From Comamonadaceae bacterium M7527 (lineage in GTDB: Bacteria; Pseudomonadota; Gammaproteobacteria; Burkholderiales; Burkholderiaceae_C), in contig CP087990.1 in assembly GCA_021044545.1 (NCBI GenBank), forward strand, positions 2,170,001-2,234,000: a DNA stretch of 64,000 nt, read 5' to 3'. The position numbers were made by a program, and so were the translations under genes. Positions 9,575 to 17,827 of the stretch are shown one piece after another; position 1 is the first letter of the stretch; each line of letters begins with the position of its first letter. The notes below the pieces were generated by a model. It had not been told where the DNA came from. It was given only the letters and a program-made list of their open reading frames with translations, and searched no databases.

Positions 9575-11206
9575 CTAACGGCCCATCAAATGCTCGACAT
9601 GTGCCCGCATTGACTGCTTGGCCAGCGGCCACACGGCAGGGGGCGTATCGTCATAGGCCAAGGCCACCCAGTCGTCTTCAGTGCCATTGGGCATGCGCGC
9701 CATGGCCGCGGCTACTTTGGCCTCGCGCTTTAACCGGTGCGCTTTGAGTTGTGCAATTTGCGCCCAAGCGTCACACAGCACATAGCCATGCGCAGGCAAG
9801 ATAAACGCCGTCTCATCGACCAGCTCAGCCAACACATCAAGCGCGTGCAAGTAGTCGCCCATGTGCCCATCTGGCGGGCTGATGATGGTGGTGCTGCCGT
9901 TCAGAATGTGGTCGCCGCTAAACAACAGCCCATCTTCTTGAAGCCACAAGCACAAGTGGTTGGCGGTGTGGCCAGGGGTGTGCACCACTTGCAGGCTGTG
10001 TGTGTGCTGTGCGCCAGCGAGCACAACCACCTCGCCGTGTGCCAATACGCGCAGTGGCGCAAACACACTGTCTGGTCTTGAGTGAGGGCCGCTGGGCAAG
10101 CCGGCTATGTCGGGTGGGTTGGTGCACAGGGCTTGCAGCGGGGCTGCACCGGGTGCATGGTCTGGGTGCGAGTGGGTGCAAATGATGAGACGAATGTCAC
10201 CGCCGCAGGCGTACAACAAGCGCTGCAAGTGCGCAGCGTCGTTAGGCCCTGGGTCTATCACCACGTAGCCAGTGTCTGGTGTGCCCACGATGTAGCTGTT
10301 GGTGCCAGGCCCTGTCATAAAGCCAGCGTTGGGTGCTGTCAATCGCTGCACGTTGTGCAGCAGCGCCACAGGCTTGTCGTGTTGCCAGGCCAACTCATGC
10401 ACCATTTGACCGTGCGGACTTACCAATGCCAGTTCGCCAAATGGCTGCTCATGCTCCATGTACCTTGATTCTTTGCCGTGCATCAGGCCTGCACGCGGGC
10501 AGCTGGTAAACAGCGCCTGTTCGCTGGCACATGCCGCTATGAGCTCGTCTACCGTGGCATAGGCTTGCAGCTTGTCTAGCGTGCGAATGGTGGGAAAGAT
10601 GATGAAGAAGTTACCTGCTTTGAATCGCTCCAAAGCATCGGCAGGGCGCACCCAAACCGGCTCAAACTGCTCTGACTCATCGGCCACTGGTGTTTGGTTG
10701 GGCGGCATACGTGCCACCAAAAACGGCACGTCAAAACGCTTTGCGAGGTCTCTGTCCGTAATCCAGCGGGCAAACATGTGCACTGCGTCGCCGCGCAGTT
10801 GCCAGCCCGCTGCAGCGGTTTGCGCGTAAAAGTCAGCGCTTCGGTCAAGCGCTGCCACATCTGCGCTGCTGGCCCATTGGCCTTTTGCGTTGGTGGCCAG
10901 CAGCACGCCCAGCTCTTCAAAGCTCTCACGCACCGCTGCCAGCGCGGCAGTTTGCAGCTCATGGTGTTGAGTGGGCCTGAATTGCGTGTTGGCTTGTGCT
11001 TGCCCGTCGGCCTCGTCTATGTGCCCGCCCGGAAACACGTAAGCCCCAGGCGCAAAGCTGGCCGTTGTCGAGCGGCGCGTCATCAGCACCTCCAGGCCTT
11101 GCTCGCCGTCTCGCACCAACATCACTGTGGCGGCAGGCTTGGCAACCGGTAGGTCGCGGGTGGGGTGTAGTTGCATTTGTAGACGTGGCATAGGCTGATT
11201 GTGCAA
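9575..11206 (-). CDS. NUDIX hydrolase fused to a metallo-beta-lactamase-fold hydrolase
   Basis: A 543-residue two-domain enzyme. Residues about 23-255 form a NUDIX domain with a split Nudix box: GGHIDEAD, then an insertion of about 20 residues, then AVRESFEELGVLL, the arrangement I associate with NUDT19-like CoA-ester pyrophosphatases. Residues about 270-525 form an MBL-fold domain of the LACTB2/glyoxalase II type with the zinc motif THSHPDHAPG, HTPGHTANH, FSGDHI and a C-terminal PAHG. The activities were not tested and the physiological substrate is unknown. Several Met codons near the N-terminus make the start uncertain. It is divergent from dapF with 50 bases between them. Confidence 0.85.
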   Translation of the reverse strand: MHNQPMPRLQMQLHPTRDLPVAKPAATVMLVRDGEQGLEVLMTRRSTTASFAPGAYVFPGGHIDEADGQAQANTQFRPTQHHELQTAALAAVRESFEELGVLLATNAKGQWASSADVAALDRSADFYAQTAAAGWQLRGDAVHMFARWITDRDLAKRFDVPFLVARMPPNQTPVADESEQFEPVWVRPADALERFKAGNFFIIFPTIRTLDKLQAYATVDELIAACASEQALFTSCPRAGLMHGKESRYMEHEQPFGELALVSPHGQMVHELAWQHDKPVALLHNVQRLTAPNAGFMTGPGTNSYIVGTPDTGYVVIDPGPNDAAHLQRLLYACGGDIRLIICTHSHPDHAPGAAPLQALCTNPPDIAGLPSGPHSRPDSVFAPLRVLAHGEVVVLAGAQHTHSLQVVHTPGHTANHLCLWLQEDGLLFSGDHILNGSTTIISPPDGHMGDYLHALDVLAELVDETAFILPAHGYVLCDAWAQIAQLKAHRLKREAKVAAAMARMPNGTEDDWVALAYDDTPPAVWPLAKQSMRAHVEHLMGR

Positions 11207-11256
11207 CGCTTGGGCGCTGGTAGATTTGTCGCAGGTGACAGCCGATAATGTGCCTC

Positions 11257-12156
11257 ATGCACATACAGTTCACCAAAATGCAAGGCGCGGGCAATGACTT
11301 TGTCGTGCTGGATGAAACCAAAGGCCTGCTGGGACTCAGCGCGGCCCAATACCGCTGGCTGGCCGACCGCCACTTTGGCGTGGGCGCAGATCAGATTTTG
11401 TCGGTACGTGCCCCCAGTTCCAGCGCAGTGGACTTCGACTACGTCATACACAACGCCGACGGCGGTGAGGTAGAGCACTGCGGCAACGGCGCGCGTTGCT
11501 TTGTGCGCTACGTGCGCAGCCACGGCCTGACCAACAAGTCCAGCATTCGCGTGCAAGTGGCCAAGGGCCAAATCGAGCTCAGCGAAAACGCCCAACAACA
11601 GGTGCGCGTAGACATGGGCTTGCCCAACTTCGAGCTGGATGAGATTCCGTTTGACGCTGCAAACCTGAGCCCGCAGCCGGTAGGACAGTGGCAGGCTTGG
11701 CATTTGGACGCCACCGAGCACGCGCCCAGTGCCGCGCATGCCAACATCGCGTGGCCAGCAGAAATGCAAGTGGGTGTGGTGTCTATGGGCAACCCGCACG
11801 CGGTGCAAGTGGTGGGCGACACCGAGCTGGCGCCCGTACATGCATGGGGCCCCTGGCTGGAGTCGCATCCACGCTTCCCACGCCGTGTGAACGTTGGGTT
11901 TATGCAAATTGTGGACCGCGCCCATATCAAGCTGCGCGTGTTTGAGCGCGGCGCAGGCGAGACGCTGGCCTGCGGTACAGGCGCTTGTGCTGCCGTCGTC
12001 GCCGGCATTCGCTGGGGCCTGCTGGACGCCAGTGTGCAAGTGACTACCCACGGCGGCGACTTGTACATAGAGTGGGGCGGCCTGGGCCAAGCCGTGTTCA
12101 TGACAGGTCCGGCCAACACGGTGTTTGAAGGCACGGTAGACGTGCCGCACGACTGA
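11257..12156 (+). CDS. dapF: Diaminopimelate epimerase
   Basis: Converts LL- to meso-diaminopimelate, the last step before lysine and the source of the peptidoglycan crosslinking residue used by MurE in this window. Both catalytic cysteines of the two-base mechanism are visible: GNGARCFVRY and ACGTGACAAVV. The N-terminus MHIQFTKMQGAGNDFVVLDE is diagnostic and sets the start at 11257, not the in-frame ATG at 11248. At 299 residues it has two DapF half-domains. DUF484 and xerC follow on the same strand, the gene order seen in many gammaproteobacteria. Confidence 0.95.
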   Translation: MHIQFTKMQGAGNDFVVLDETKGLLGLSAAQYRWLADRHFGVGADQILSVRAPSSSAVDFDYVIHNADGGEVEHCGNGARCFVRYVRSHGLTNKSSIRVQVAKGQIELSENAQQQVRVDMGLPNFELDEIPFDAANLSPQPVGQWQAWHLDATEHAPSAAHANIAWPAEMQVGVVSMGNPHAVQVVGDTELAPVHAWGPWLESHPRFPRRVNVGFMQIVDRAHIKLRVFERGAGETLACGTGACAAVVAGIRWGLLDASVQVTTHGGDLYIEWGGLGQAVFMTGPANTVFEGTVDVPHD

Positions 12157-12220
12157 ACTCGGTGCGCCAAGCGTTAGACTTACCACCATATTTTGCTTGC
12201 CAGCCAACAGTGCACAACCC

Positions 12221-12894
12221 ATGACCGACAACGCTTTACCCCCATTACCGAAGACGATATTGCTGAGTACCTCACCAATACGCCAGACTTCTTCGAGCGC
12301 CATGCCGAGGTGCTGTCCACAGTGCAGCTCACCAGCCCACACAGCCAACGCGCCATCAGTCTGCAGGAACGCCAAGCCGAAATGCTGCGCGGCAAAGTGC
12401 GCGACCTAGAGCTCAAAGCCGCCGAGATGATTCGCTATGGCAAGCACAACGTGGACATTGCCGACAAGCTGCAAGACTGGACAGTGGCCTTGCTCCAAGC
12501 GCGCGAAGCCGACGACTTGGTGCGCGTAGTGACCACCGATTTGGCCGCCATCTATGACATTCCACAAACTGCGCTGCGCTTGTGGGGTGTCGGCGCAGCC
12601 CACGCCAGTGCTGACTTTGCCGCACCCGTTGAGACTGCTGTCAAAGACTACGCCAACGATCTTGTGGAGGCCTACTGCGGCGTACGCCGCGACCTGCCGT
12701 TGCTGAACTGGCTGGCCGATGGCGACGCGGTGCAGTCTATGGCTGTGGTGCCATTGCGCCGTGGCGACCAGGTGTTTGGGCTGTTGGTGTTGGCCTCCGA
12801 GGTGGACACGCGATTCACTGCCGACATGGGCACCTTGTTTTTAGAGCGCATCAGCGCGCAGGCCAGTGCAGCGCTGAGCCGATTGTTGCCCTGA
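12221..12894 (+). CDS. DUF484 family protein (YigA-like), frameshifted near the start
   Basis: A GAF-like DUF484 protein of about 225 residues, commonly encoded between dapF and xerC; its function is unknown. Typical features are the N-terminal block DIAEYLTNTPDFFERH, the helical LQERQAEMLRGKVRDLE and a GAF-like domain ending in LFLERISAQASAAL. The start ATG at 12221 (MTDNALPP) is in a different frame from the body, which resumes at ITEDDIAEYL. Five C residues at 12239-12243 where six are needed explain the break. Without this correction the body has only an improbable upstream start. Confidence 0.8.
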
Positions 12895-12914
12895 GCAATC
12901 GGGTCGTCCAGGCC

Positions 12915-13856
12915 ATGCATCCGCACATTCAGGCCTATCTTGACCATGTGTGTTTTGAAAAACGACTAAGCCCACGCACGCACACGCTTTATCAAGAAGA
13001 CTTGGCCGCGCTTGAGCGCATGCTGCAAGGCTTGGATGTGGCGTTGCTGCAAGTGCTGCCCGCGCACATTCGCCGTTTGGTGGCCAGCCTTAACAGTCAG
13101 GGGCGCAATGGCAAAGGCATTGCCCGCGTGCTGTCCAGCTGGCGCGGGTTTTACAAGTGGGCCGGCCAGCAAGGCTTGGTAACCGGCAACCCCGTGCAGG
13201 ACGTGCGCGCGCCCAAAGCGGCCAAGCCCTTGCCCAAAGCACTCAATGTTGACGACGCCGTGCAGCTGGCCAACTTCTCGGATGACCAGTCGGACCCCGC
13301 GCTAAACGCCAGAGACCATGCCGCTGTTGAGTTGTTGTATGGCTGTGGCCTGCGTTTGAGCGAGTTATTGGGCTTAGACCTGCAGGCCAGCTCAAGCGCC
13401 AAAGGCTGGGTAGACATGCAAGCCGCAGAGGCGCACGTGTTGGGCAAAGGTGCCAAGTGGCGCAGCGTGCCCGTAGGCGGGCCAGCACTGACAGCCCTTC
13501 ATGCCTGGTTGGCTGTTCGCCACACCTGGCTAAGGCCTGGTGCAAAAGGCCAAAGCCAGGCCGACCAGGTCGCCATATTCGTGAACCAGCGTGGCCAACG
13601 CTTAAGCCCCCAACAGCTCAGGCTGCGCCTGCGCCGCCGCGCCACTTTGGCCGGCACGCCCACCTCGGTGCACCCACACATGCTGCGCCACTCATTTGCC
13701 AGCCACGTGCTGCAGTCCAGTGGTGACTTGCGCGCCGTACAAGAGCTATTGGGTCACGCCAACATCAGCACCACTCAGGTCTATACCCGGCTGGACTTCC
13801 AGCACTTGGCCGCTGTTTATGACCAGGCACACCCCAAGGCTAAAAAGTCGTCTTAG
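12915..13856 (+). CDS. xerC: Tyrosine recombinase XerC
   Basis: Site-specific recombinase that, with XerD, resolves chromosome dimers at dif. The N-terminal SAM-like core-binding domain (about residues 1-90) is followed by the catalytic domain with Arg in YGCGLRLSELLGLD, Lys in LGKGAKWRSVPV, HPHMLRHSFASH, LLGHANISTTQVY and the nucleophilic Tyr in QVYTRLD. The 313-residue length is normal. It follows DUF484 with a 20-base gap. The genomic partner XerD is not in the window. Confidence 0.93.
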   Translation: MHPHIQAYLDHVCFEKRLSPRTHTLYQEDLAALERMLQGLDVALLQVLPAHIRRLVASLNSQGRNGKGIARVLSSWRGFYKWAGQQGLVTGNPVQDVRAPKAAKPLPKALNVDDAVQLANFSDDQSDPALNARDHAAVELLYGCGLRLSELLGLDLQASSSAKGWVDMQAAEAHVLGKGAKWRSVPVGGPALTALHAWLAVRHTWLRPGAKGQSQADQVAIFVNQRGQRLSPQQLRLRLRRRATLAGTPTSVHPHMLRHSFASHVLQSSGDLRAVQELLGHANISTTQVYTRLDFQHLAAVYDQAHPKAKKSS

Positions 13857-14028
13857 GTGGCGTTTTCTTGCAATAGCAAGTAGCAAGTGGCAAAAGCATC
13901 CCTGCGAAAGCCGCCTCGCGGCAAATTGCAGTCATTGCCCAGCGCAAAAACGGGTAGCATCCAATAGTCGTTCAGCGCAACGCCAGCAGATGGTCTGCCC
14001 AGGCAGGTGCGCACAGGAGGAGGACACC

Positions 14029-14460
14029 GTGAAAAAATTGATTCAATCAACGCTATTGGCAATGGGTTTGGCTTTGGGCTTGGGTGCGACTGCGCATGCC
14101 GATGAGCCCGTTAAGGTGGTTTACCACCTAAGTGATGGCGTCGAGCAAGCCGCGCGTGCCATGCAAAACATCAAAAACCACCTGGCCGCAGACCCTAGCG
14201 CAAAAATTGTGGTGGTCGGTCATGGCAAGGGTATTGACTTTATGCTGCTGGACGCCCAAACGCCCAAAGGCGGCAAGTTTGAAGGCTTGGTCTCTGGCCT
14301 GGCCGCGCAAGGTGTGGAGTTTGCCGCTTGTAACAACACGTTGGTGGGTCGCAACATAGACGCCAGCGCGCTGTTGCTTGAGGTCAAAGTTGTGCCGTCA
14401 GGCGTGGCTGAAGTGGCGCGTTTGCAAGCCAAACAGGGTTACGTCTACATCAGGCCTTAA
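14029..14460 (+). CDS. Secreted DsrE-like protein
   Basis: A 143-residue protein with a clear signal peptide (KKLIQSTLLAMGLALGLGA, probable cleavage after ATAHA), so probably periplasmic. The mature part has a DsrE/DsrF-type alpha/beta fold: VKVVYHLSD, KIVVVGHGKGIDFML, and a Cys in EFAACNNTL. Small proteins of this family take part in sulfur relay or bind ligands; the role of this one is unknown. The GTG at 14029 is preceded by AGGAGGA at 6 bases, a strong ribosome-binding site that decides the start. It lies alone between xerC and the CobW gene. Confidence 0.8.
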   Translation: MKKLIQSTLLAMGLALGLGATAHADEPVKVVYHLSDGVEQAARAMQNIKNHLAADPSAKIVVVGHGKGIDFMLLDAQTPKGGKFEGLVSGLAAQGVEFAACNNTLVGRNIDASALLLEVKVVPSGVAEVARLQAKQGYVYIRP

Positions 14461-14484
14461 GCCGCAGTCCAACCACATTCAGGC

Positions 14485-14556
14485 CCTCAATGGATGCTGA
14501 ACTCGATTCAGCACCCATTGAGAGGCTGCGAGGTGCGCCCCGCATGGGCACCTCTC
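14485..14556. repeat. Two adjacent inverted repeats in the dsrE-cobW spacer
   Basis: In the 224-base spacer, 14486-14522 forms a stem with arms CTCAATGG-A-TGCTGAA and TTCAGCA-C-CCATTGAG around a 5-base loop, with one mismatch. Immediately after it, 14529-14554 forms a second stem (GAGGTG...CACCTC with an inner CCC/GGG). Neither has a following T-run. They could be a transcript-stabilising or processing element or a REP-like repeat. No Zur-like AT-rich palindrome was found here. Confidence 0.5.
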
Positions 14557-14684
14557 AAATGCACTACACTTTGGGCCCCTGAACAGCCGGTTGTTGGTGT
14601 GCAGCGCTTTCTTGAGCAAGATCTTGCGCCGTACAAAGCTGGTCGTTCAGGCGCTCGCAGTTGCAGGTCCAAATAGAGGTTGTC

Positions 14685-15764
14685 ATGTCGTTAATTCCCG
14701 CCACCATACTCACAGGTTTTTTGGGCTCTGGTAAGACCACATTGCTCAAGCGCGTGTTGTCTGAGGCGCATGGCCAAAAAATCGCGGTTATCGAGAACGA
14801 GTTTGGCGAAGAAAATATAGACAACGAGATTTTGGTGAGTGACACCACCGAAAACATCATTCAGATGAGCAACGGCTGCGTGTGTTGCACCATACGCGAT
14901 GACTTGCGCACCACGTTGCAAGACCTGGCCGAAAAGCGTCGCAAGGGCGAGCTCGATTTCGAGCGCGTCATTATTGAAACCACCGGTTTGGCAGACCCCG
15001 GTCCCGTGGCGCAGACGTTTTTCATGGACGACGAGGTTGCCGAACAGTACTTGCTGGACGCGGTGGTGACCCTGGTAGATGCCAAACACGCCGCCCAGCA
15101 GTTCAACGACCGCCAGGAAGCCCGCCGCCAAGTGGGTTTTGCAGACCAGATTTTCATCAGCAAGGCAGACTTGGCCACCGGGCAAGAGGTGGATGCGCTA
15201 ACCCACCGCCTCAAGCACATGAACCCACGCGCACCCGTGCGCACGGCCAACTTTGGCGACGTGAAGCTGAGTGAGGTGCTGGACCTGCGCGGCTTTAACC
15301 TCAACGCCAAGCTAGACATTGATCCAGACTTTTTAAAGGCTGACGACCACCACGCTCACAGCCATGGGCATGACCACGATCACAACCATGAGCACGGTGA
15401 GCACTGCAGCCACCCCTCGCACCAACACGACGGTGAGGGTGGCCATGGCCACCATCATCACCATGACGACGACGTTAAAAGCTTTGTATACCGATCACAG
15501 CGCGCGTTTGACCCTGCCAAGCTAGAAGACTTTTTGGGTGCTATCGTCAACATATACGGCCCGCGCATGCTGCGCTACAAAGGCGTGCTCAATATGCAGG
15601 GCACCAGCCGCAAGGTCATCTTCCAAGGGGTGCACCAGCTTATGGGCAGCGACTTGGGGCCGGAATGGGCTGAGGGCGAGCAGCGCGAAAGCAAAATGGT
15701 TTTTATTGGCATTGACTTACCCAAAGACATACTCATTCAAGGCCTAGACCAGTCGCTGATCTAG
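14685..15764 (+). CDS. CobW/COG0523 family GTPase, putative zinc metallochaperone
   Basis: G3E-family GTPase of 359 residues. Walker A is GFLGSGKTTLLKRV, the family metal motif is SNGCVCCTIRDDL, switch motif ETTGLADP and guanine-specificity motif SKAD. A histidine-rich linker (about residues 223-264, HSHGHDHDHNHEHGEH and HHHHHDDD) precedes the C-terminal CobW_C domain. COG0523 proteins of this type deliver zinc to client enzymes in zinc shortage. The next gene is a DksA-like protein missing zinc cysteines, a pairing that suggests zinc economy. The start 14685 (MSLIPATILTG) has TAGAGG upstream and is preferred to an upstream codon at 14661. Confidence 0.88.
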   Translation: MSLIPATILTGFLGSGKTTLLKRVLSEAHGQKIAVIENEFGEENIDNEILVSDTTENIIQMSNGCVCCTIRDDLRTTLQDLAEKRRKGELDFERVIIETTGLADPGPVAQTFFMDDEVAEQYLLDAVVTLVDAKHAAQQFNDRQEARRQVGFADQIFISKADLATGQEVDALTHRLKHMNPRAPVRTANFGDVKLSEVLDLRGFNLNAKLDIDPDFLKADDHHAHSHGHDHDHNHEHGEHCSHPSHQHDGEGGHGHHHHHDDDVKSFVYRSQRAFDPAKLEDFLGAIVNIYGPRMLRYKGVLNMQGTSRKVIFQGVHQLMGSDLGPEWAEGEQRESKMVFIGIDLPKDILIQGLDQSLI

Positions 15765-15892
15765 CCTCTTTAACCCCAGCATTGCTGACGCACTGTTAAC
15801 TTGGGGTTAAGCCCAAATTTGAACTGTCAGAGAAACCGGGTATAACAACGCCTGCGTGATTTGAGCAGCCAACTGACGATAGGAGACAGACT

Positions 15893-17122
15893 GTGAAGCC
15901 TGGTAACAAGAAAACAGCTACAAAAACACCGGTAAAGGGCAAGGCCAGCGCGCCTGCTAAAAAGTCCGCCAAGCAGCCTGTAAAACCTGCCAAATCAGCC
16001 GTGGCGGTCAAAAAGCCAGTCGCCAAAAAAGCAGTTGCGCCTAAAGTGGTAGCCAAAAAAGCGGCGGCCAAGCCAGTAGCTAAGAAGGCGCCAGCCAAAA
16101 AGCCGGCAGCCAAGCCCGTTGCCAAGAAAGTGACAAAAGTGGCTGTGAAAGCACCCACAAAAGCACCTGCGAAGGCGTCTGCAAAAGCACCGGCAAAAAC
16201 TACAGCCAAGCCCACAGCCAAAGCGGTGGCTAAAAAGCCAGCCGTCAAAGCGCCCGTAAAGGTATCTGCCAAGTCCGTCGCCAAGGTGCCGGCAAAAGCA
16301 GCTGCCAAGACCATGCCCAAAGCTGCCGCCAAAAAACCGGCCGCCAAGGCGCCGGCCAAGGCTGCGCCCAAGACCGCGGTTAAACCTGCAGCAAAACCTG
16401 CGGCCAAACCGGCCGCTAAAGCAACACCTGCCAAGCCTGCTGCCAAGGCCGAGGTGAAAGCGCCTGCGCCAGCGGCCAAAAAGCCCGGCAAGGTGATTAC
16501 CAAAATGCCAGAGGGCAAGACTGGGCGCAAACGCCCCAGCAGCAAGCCCATTGCACCCAGCATGACCGAGGCTGAAATGGCTCCGTCGCATGACCCCGGT
16601 GCAGTTAAAGCCACATTTATTTCAGATCAAAAACCCGCCATGAACATGCCTTCCTACGTGCCAGTTAAAAAAGACCCCAAACGGGCTAACAACTGGAAGA
16701 CCGTTGAGCTCGCCCAGCTCACAGACGCCGATATGCTTGCCATGCCCGAAGGCGAGTACATGAACAAGGTGCAAATGGCCTACTTCCGTGCCAAGCTGGT
16801 ACAGCTCAAGCAGGACATCTTGGCCAACGCCGGTGAGACCACCGAGCACCTGCGCGAAGACACCGTTGTCGTGCCAGACCCCGCAGACCGCGCCACCATT
16901 GAAGAAGAGCACGCCCTGGAGCTGCGCACCCGTGACCGCGAGCGCAAGTTGCTCAAGAAAATCGAGCAGTCCATCATGCGCATTGATGCGGATGACTACG
17001 GCTTTTGCGACGAAACAGGTGAGGCCATTGGTGTGGGCCGCTTGCTGGCGCGCCCCACGGCCACCTTGTCCTTAGAGGCCCAACAACGCCGTGAGCTCAA
17101 GCAGAAAATGTTTGGTGACTGA
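15893..17122 (+). CDS. DksA/TraR-family RNA polymerase-binding protein with long Lys/Ala/Pro N-terminal tail and degenerate zinc site
   Basis: 409 residues. Residues 1-210 are a histone-H1-like repeat of AAKKP/KAPAK units, predicted disordered and strongly basic. The C-terminal 160 residues align with DksA: coiled-coil tip DPADRATIEEEHALELRTRD with the Asp-Arg residues that reach the polymerase secondary channel, then a globular end. Of the four DksA zinc cysteines only the first remains (FCDETGEAIG); the others are Thr, Ser and Ala (ATLSLEAQ). This resembles the zinc-independent DksA form of alphaproteobacteria. The GTG at 15893 follows TAGGAGACAG. The tail may bind DNA or RNA; that is inference. 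Confidence 0.88.
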   Translation: MKPGNKKTATKTPVKGKASAPAKKSAKQPVKPAKSAVAVKKPVAKKAVAPKVVAKKAAAKPVAKKAPAKKPAAKPVAKKVTKVAVKAPTKAPAKASAKAPAKTTAKPTAKAVAKKPAVKAPVKVSAKSVAKVPAKAAAKTMPKAAAKKPAAKAPAKAAPKTAVKPAAKPAAKPAAKATPAKPAAKAEVKAPAPAAKKPGKVITKMPEGKTGRKRPSSKPIAPSMTEAEMAPSHDPGAVKATFISDQKPAMNMPSYVPVKKDPKRANNWKTVELAQLTDADMLAMPEGEYMNKVQMAYFRAKLVQLKQDILANAGETTEHLREDTVVVPDPADRATIEEEHALELRTRDRERKLLKKIEQSIMRIDADDYGFCDETGEAIGVGRLLARPTATLSLEAQQRRELKQKMFGD

Positions 17123-17137
17123 ACACCAAACGCTTTT

Positions 17138-17827
17138 TTACTTCACCACCGCTATCTCACCCACAAACTGATAGCCCTTTTGCCTGTGCGTAATCAGCAC
17201 AGGCTCAGGGAAGTTGGCCGAGCGTATCTTGTCGCGCAAGCGGTTGATGAGCACGTCCAAGCGTCTACCCGTGTAGTCGTCGGGGTCGCCCCATATGGCC
17301 CGTTCAATGCGCAGGCGCTCACACAGCTGCTCTGGTGCTTGCGACAGCATGTGCAGCAAGTCAGTCTCCTGGCTGGTGAGCTCAAGCGTTTGCTGGCTGG
17401 GTGTTAGCAGTCTGCGTGTAGCGTTGTGCAAGGTCCATGTGGCACGCGCAGGGCGCATGCGCTGGGTGAGCCGATGCAGTTGTGCGGCCAGCTCAGCGGC
17501 CTCTACTGGCTTGCTGATGTACAAATCAGCGCCTGCCGCATAGCCGCGCATGCGGTCCTCGCCACTCACTCTGGCGCTGAGCATCACCAAACGTATATCG
17601 CCGTTGTGCTGCAGTTCCTGGGCCAGGTCGTTACCACTGCCGTCTGGTAGTCCTACATCCAGCACGGCCACGTCAAAGGCTTGTGCGTTCAGCAGGCTGC
17701 GCGCTTGCGCCAGTGTGTGAGCCACGGTTATGTCTATGCCTTCTTGAGACAAGTTAAAGGCGGTTTCTTCGGCCAAGTCGGGGTGGTCTTCGACCAACAA
17801 CACGCGCGGCGGTATGGGTTTGTTCAT
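17138..17827 (-). CDS. Two-component response regulator, OmpR-type
   Basis: 229 residues. The receiver domain shows acidic LLVEDHPD, the phosphorylation Asp in VLDVGLPDG, the conserved Lys in LYISKPVEA, and is followed by a C-terminal winged-helix DNA-binding domain (about residues 130-223, LELTSQETDLLHML and GRRLDVLINRLRDKIR). The start overlaps the stop of the upstream histidine kinase by 4 bases (ATGA), so the two form one operon and presumably one signalling pair. Targets are unknown. Confidence 0.92.
   Translation of the reverse strand: MNKPIPPRVLLVEDHPDLAEETAFNLSQEGIDITVAHTLAQARSLLNAQAFDVAVLDVGLPDGSGNDLAQELQHNGDIRLVMLSARVSGEDRMRGYAAGADLYISKPVEAAELAAQLHRLTQRMRPARATWTLHNATRRLLTPSQQTLELTSQETDLLHMLSQAPEQLCERLRIERAIWGDPDDYTGRRLDVLINRLRDKIRSANFPEPVLITHRQKGYQFVGEIAVVK

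Noticed and set aside
11122..12375. A 417-codon open frame antisense to dapF
   Set aside because: It lies wholly opposite dapF and DUF484, has no family features, and long antisense frames are common in this GC-rich codon pattern.
15796..16614. A 272-codon hydrophobic Ala/Gly/Leu frame antisense to the DksA tail
   Set aside because: It is the mirror of the Lys/Ala/Pro repeat; the apparent membrane-protein composition follows from that repeat.
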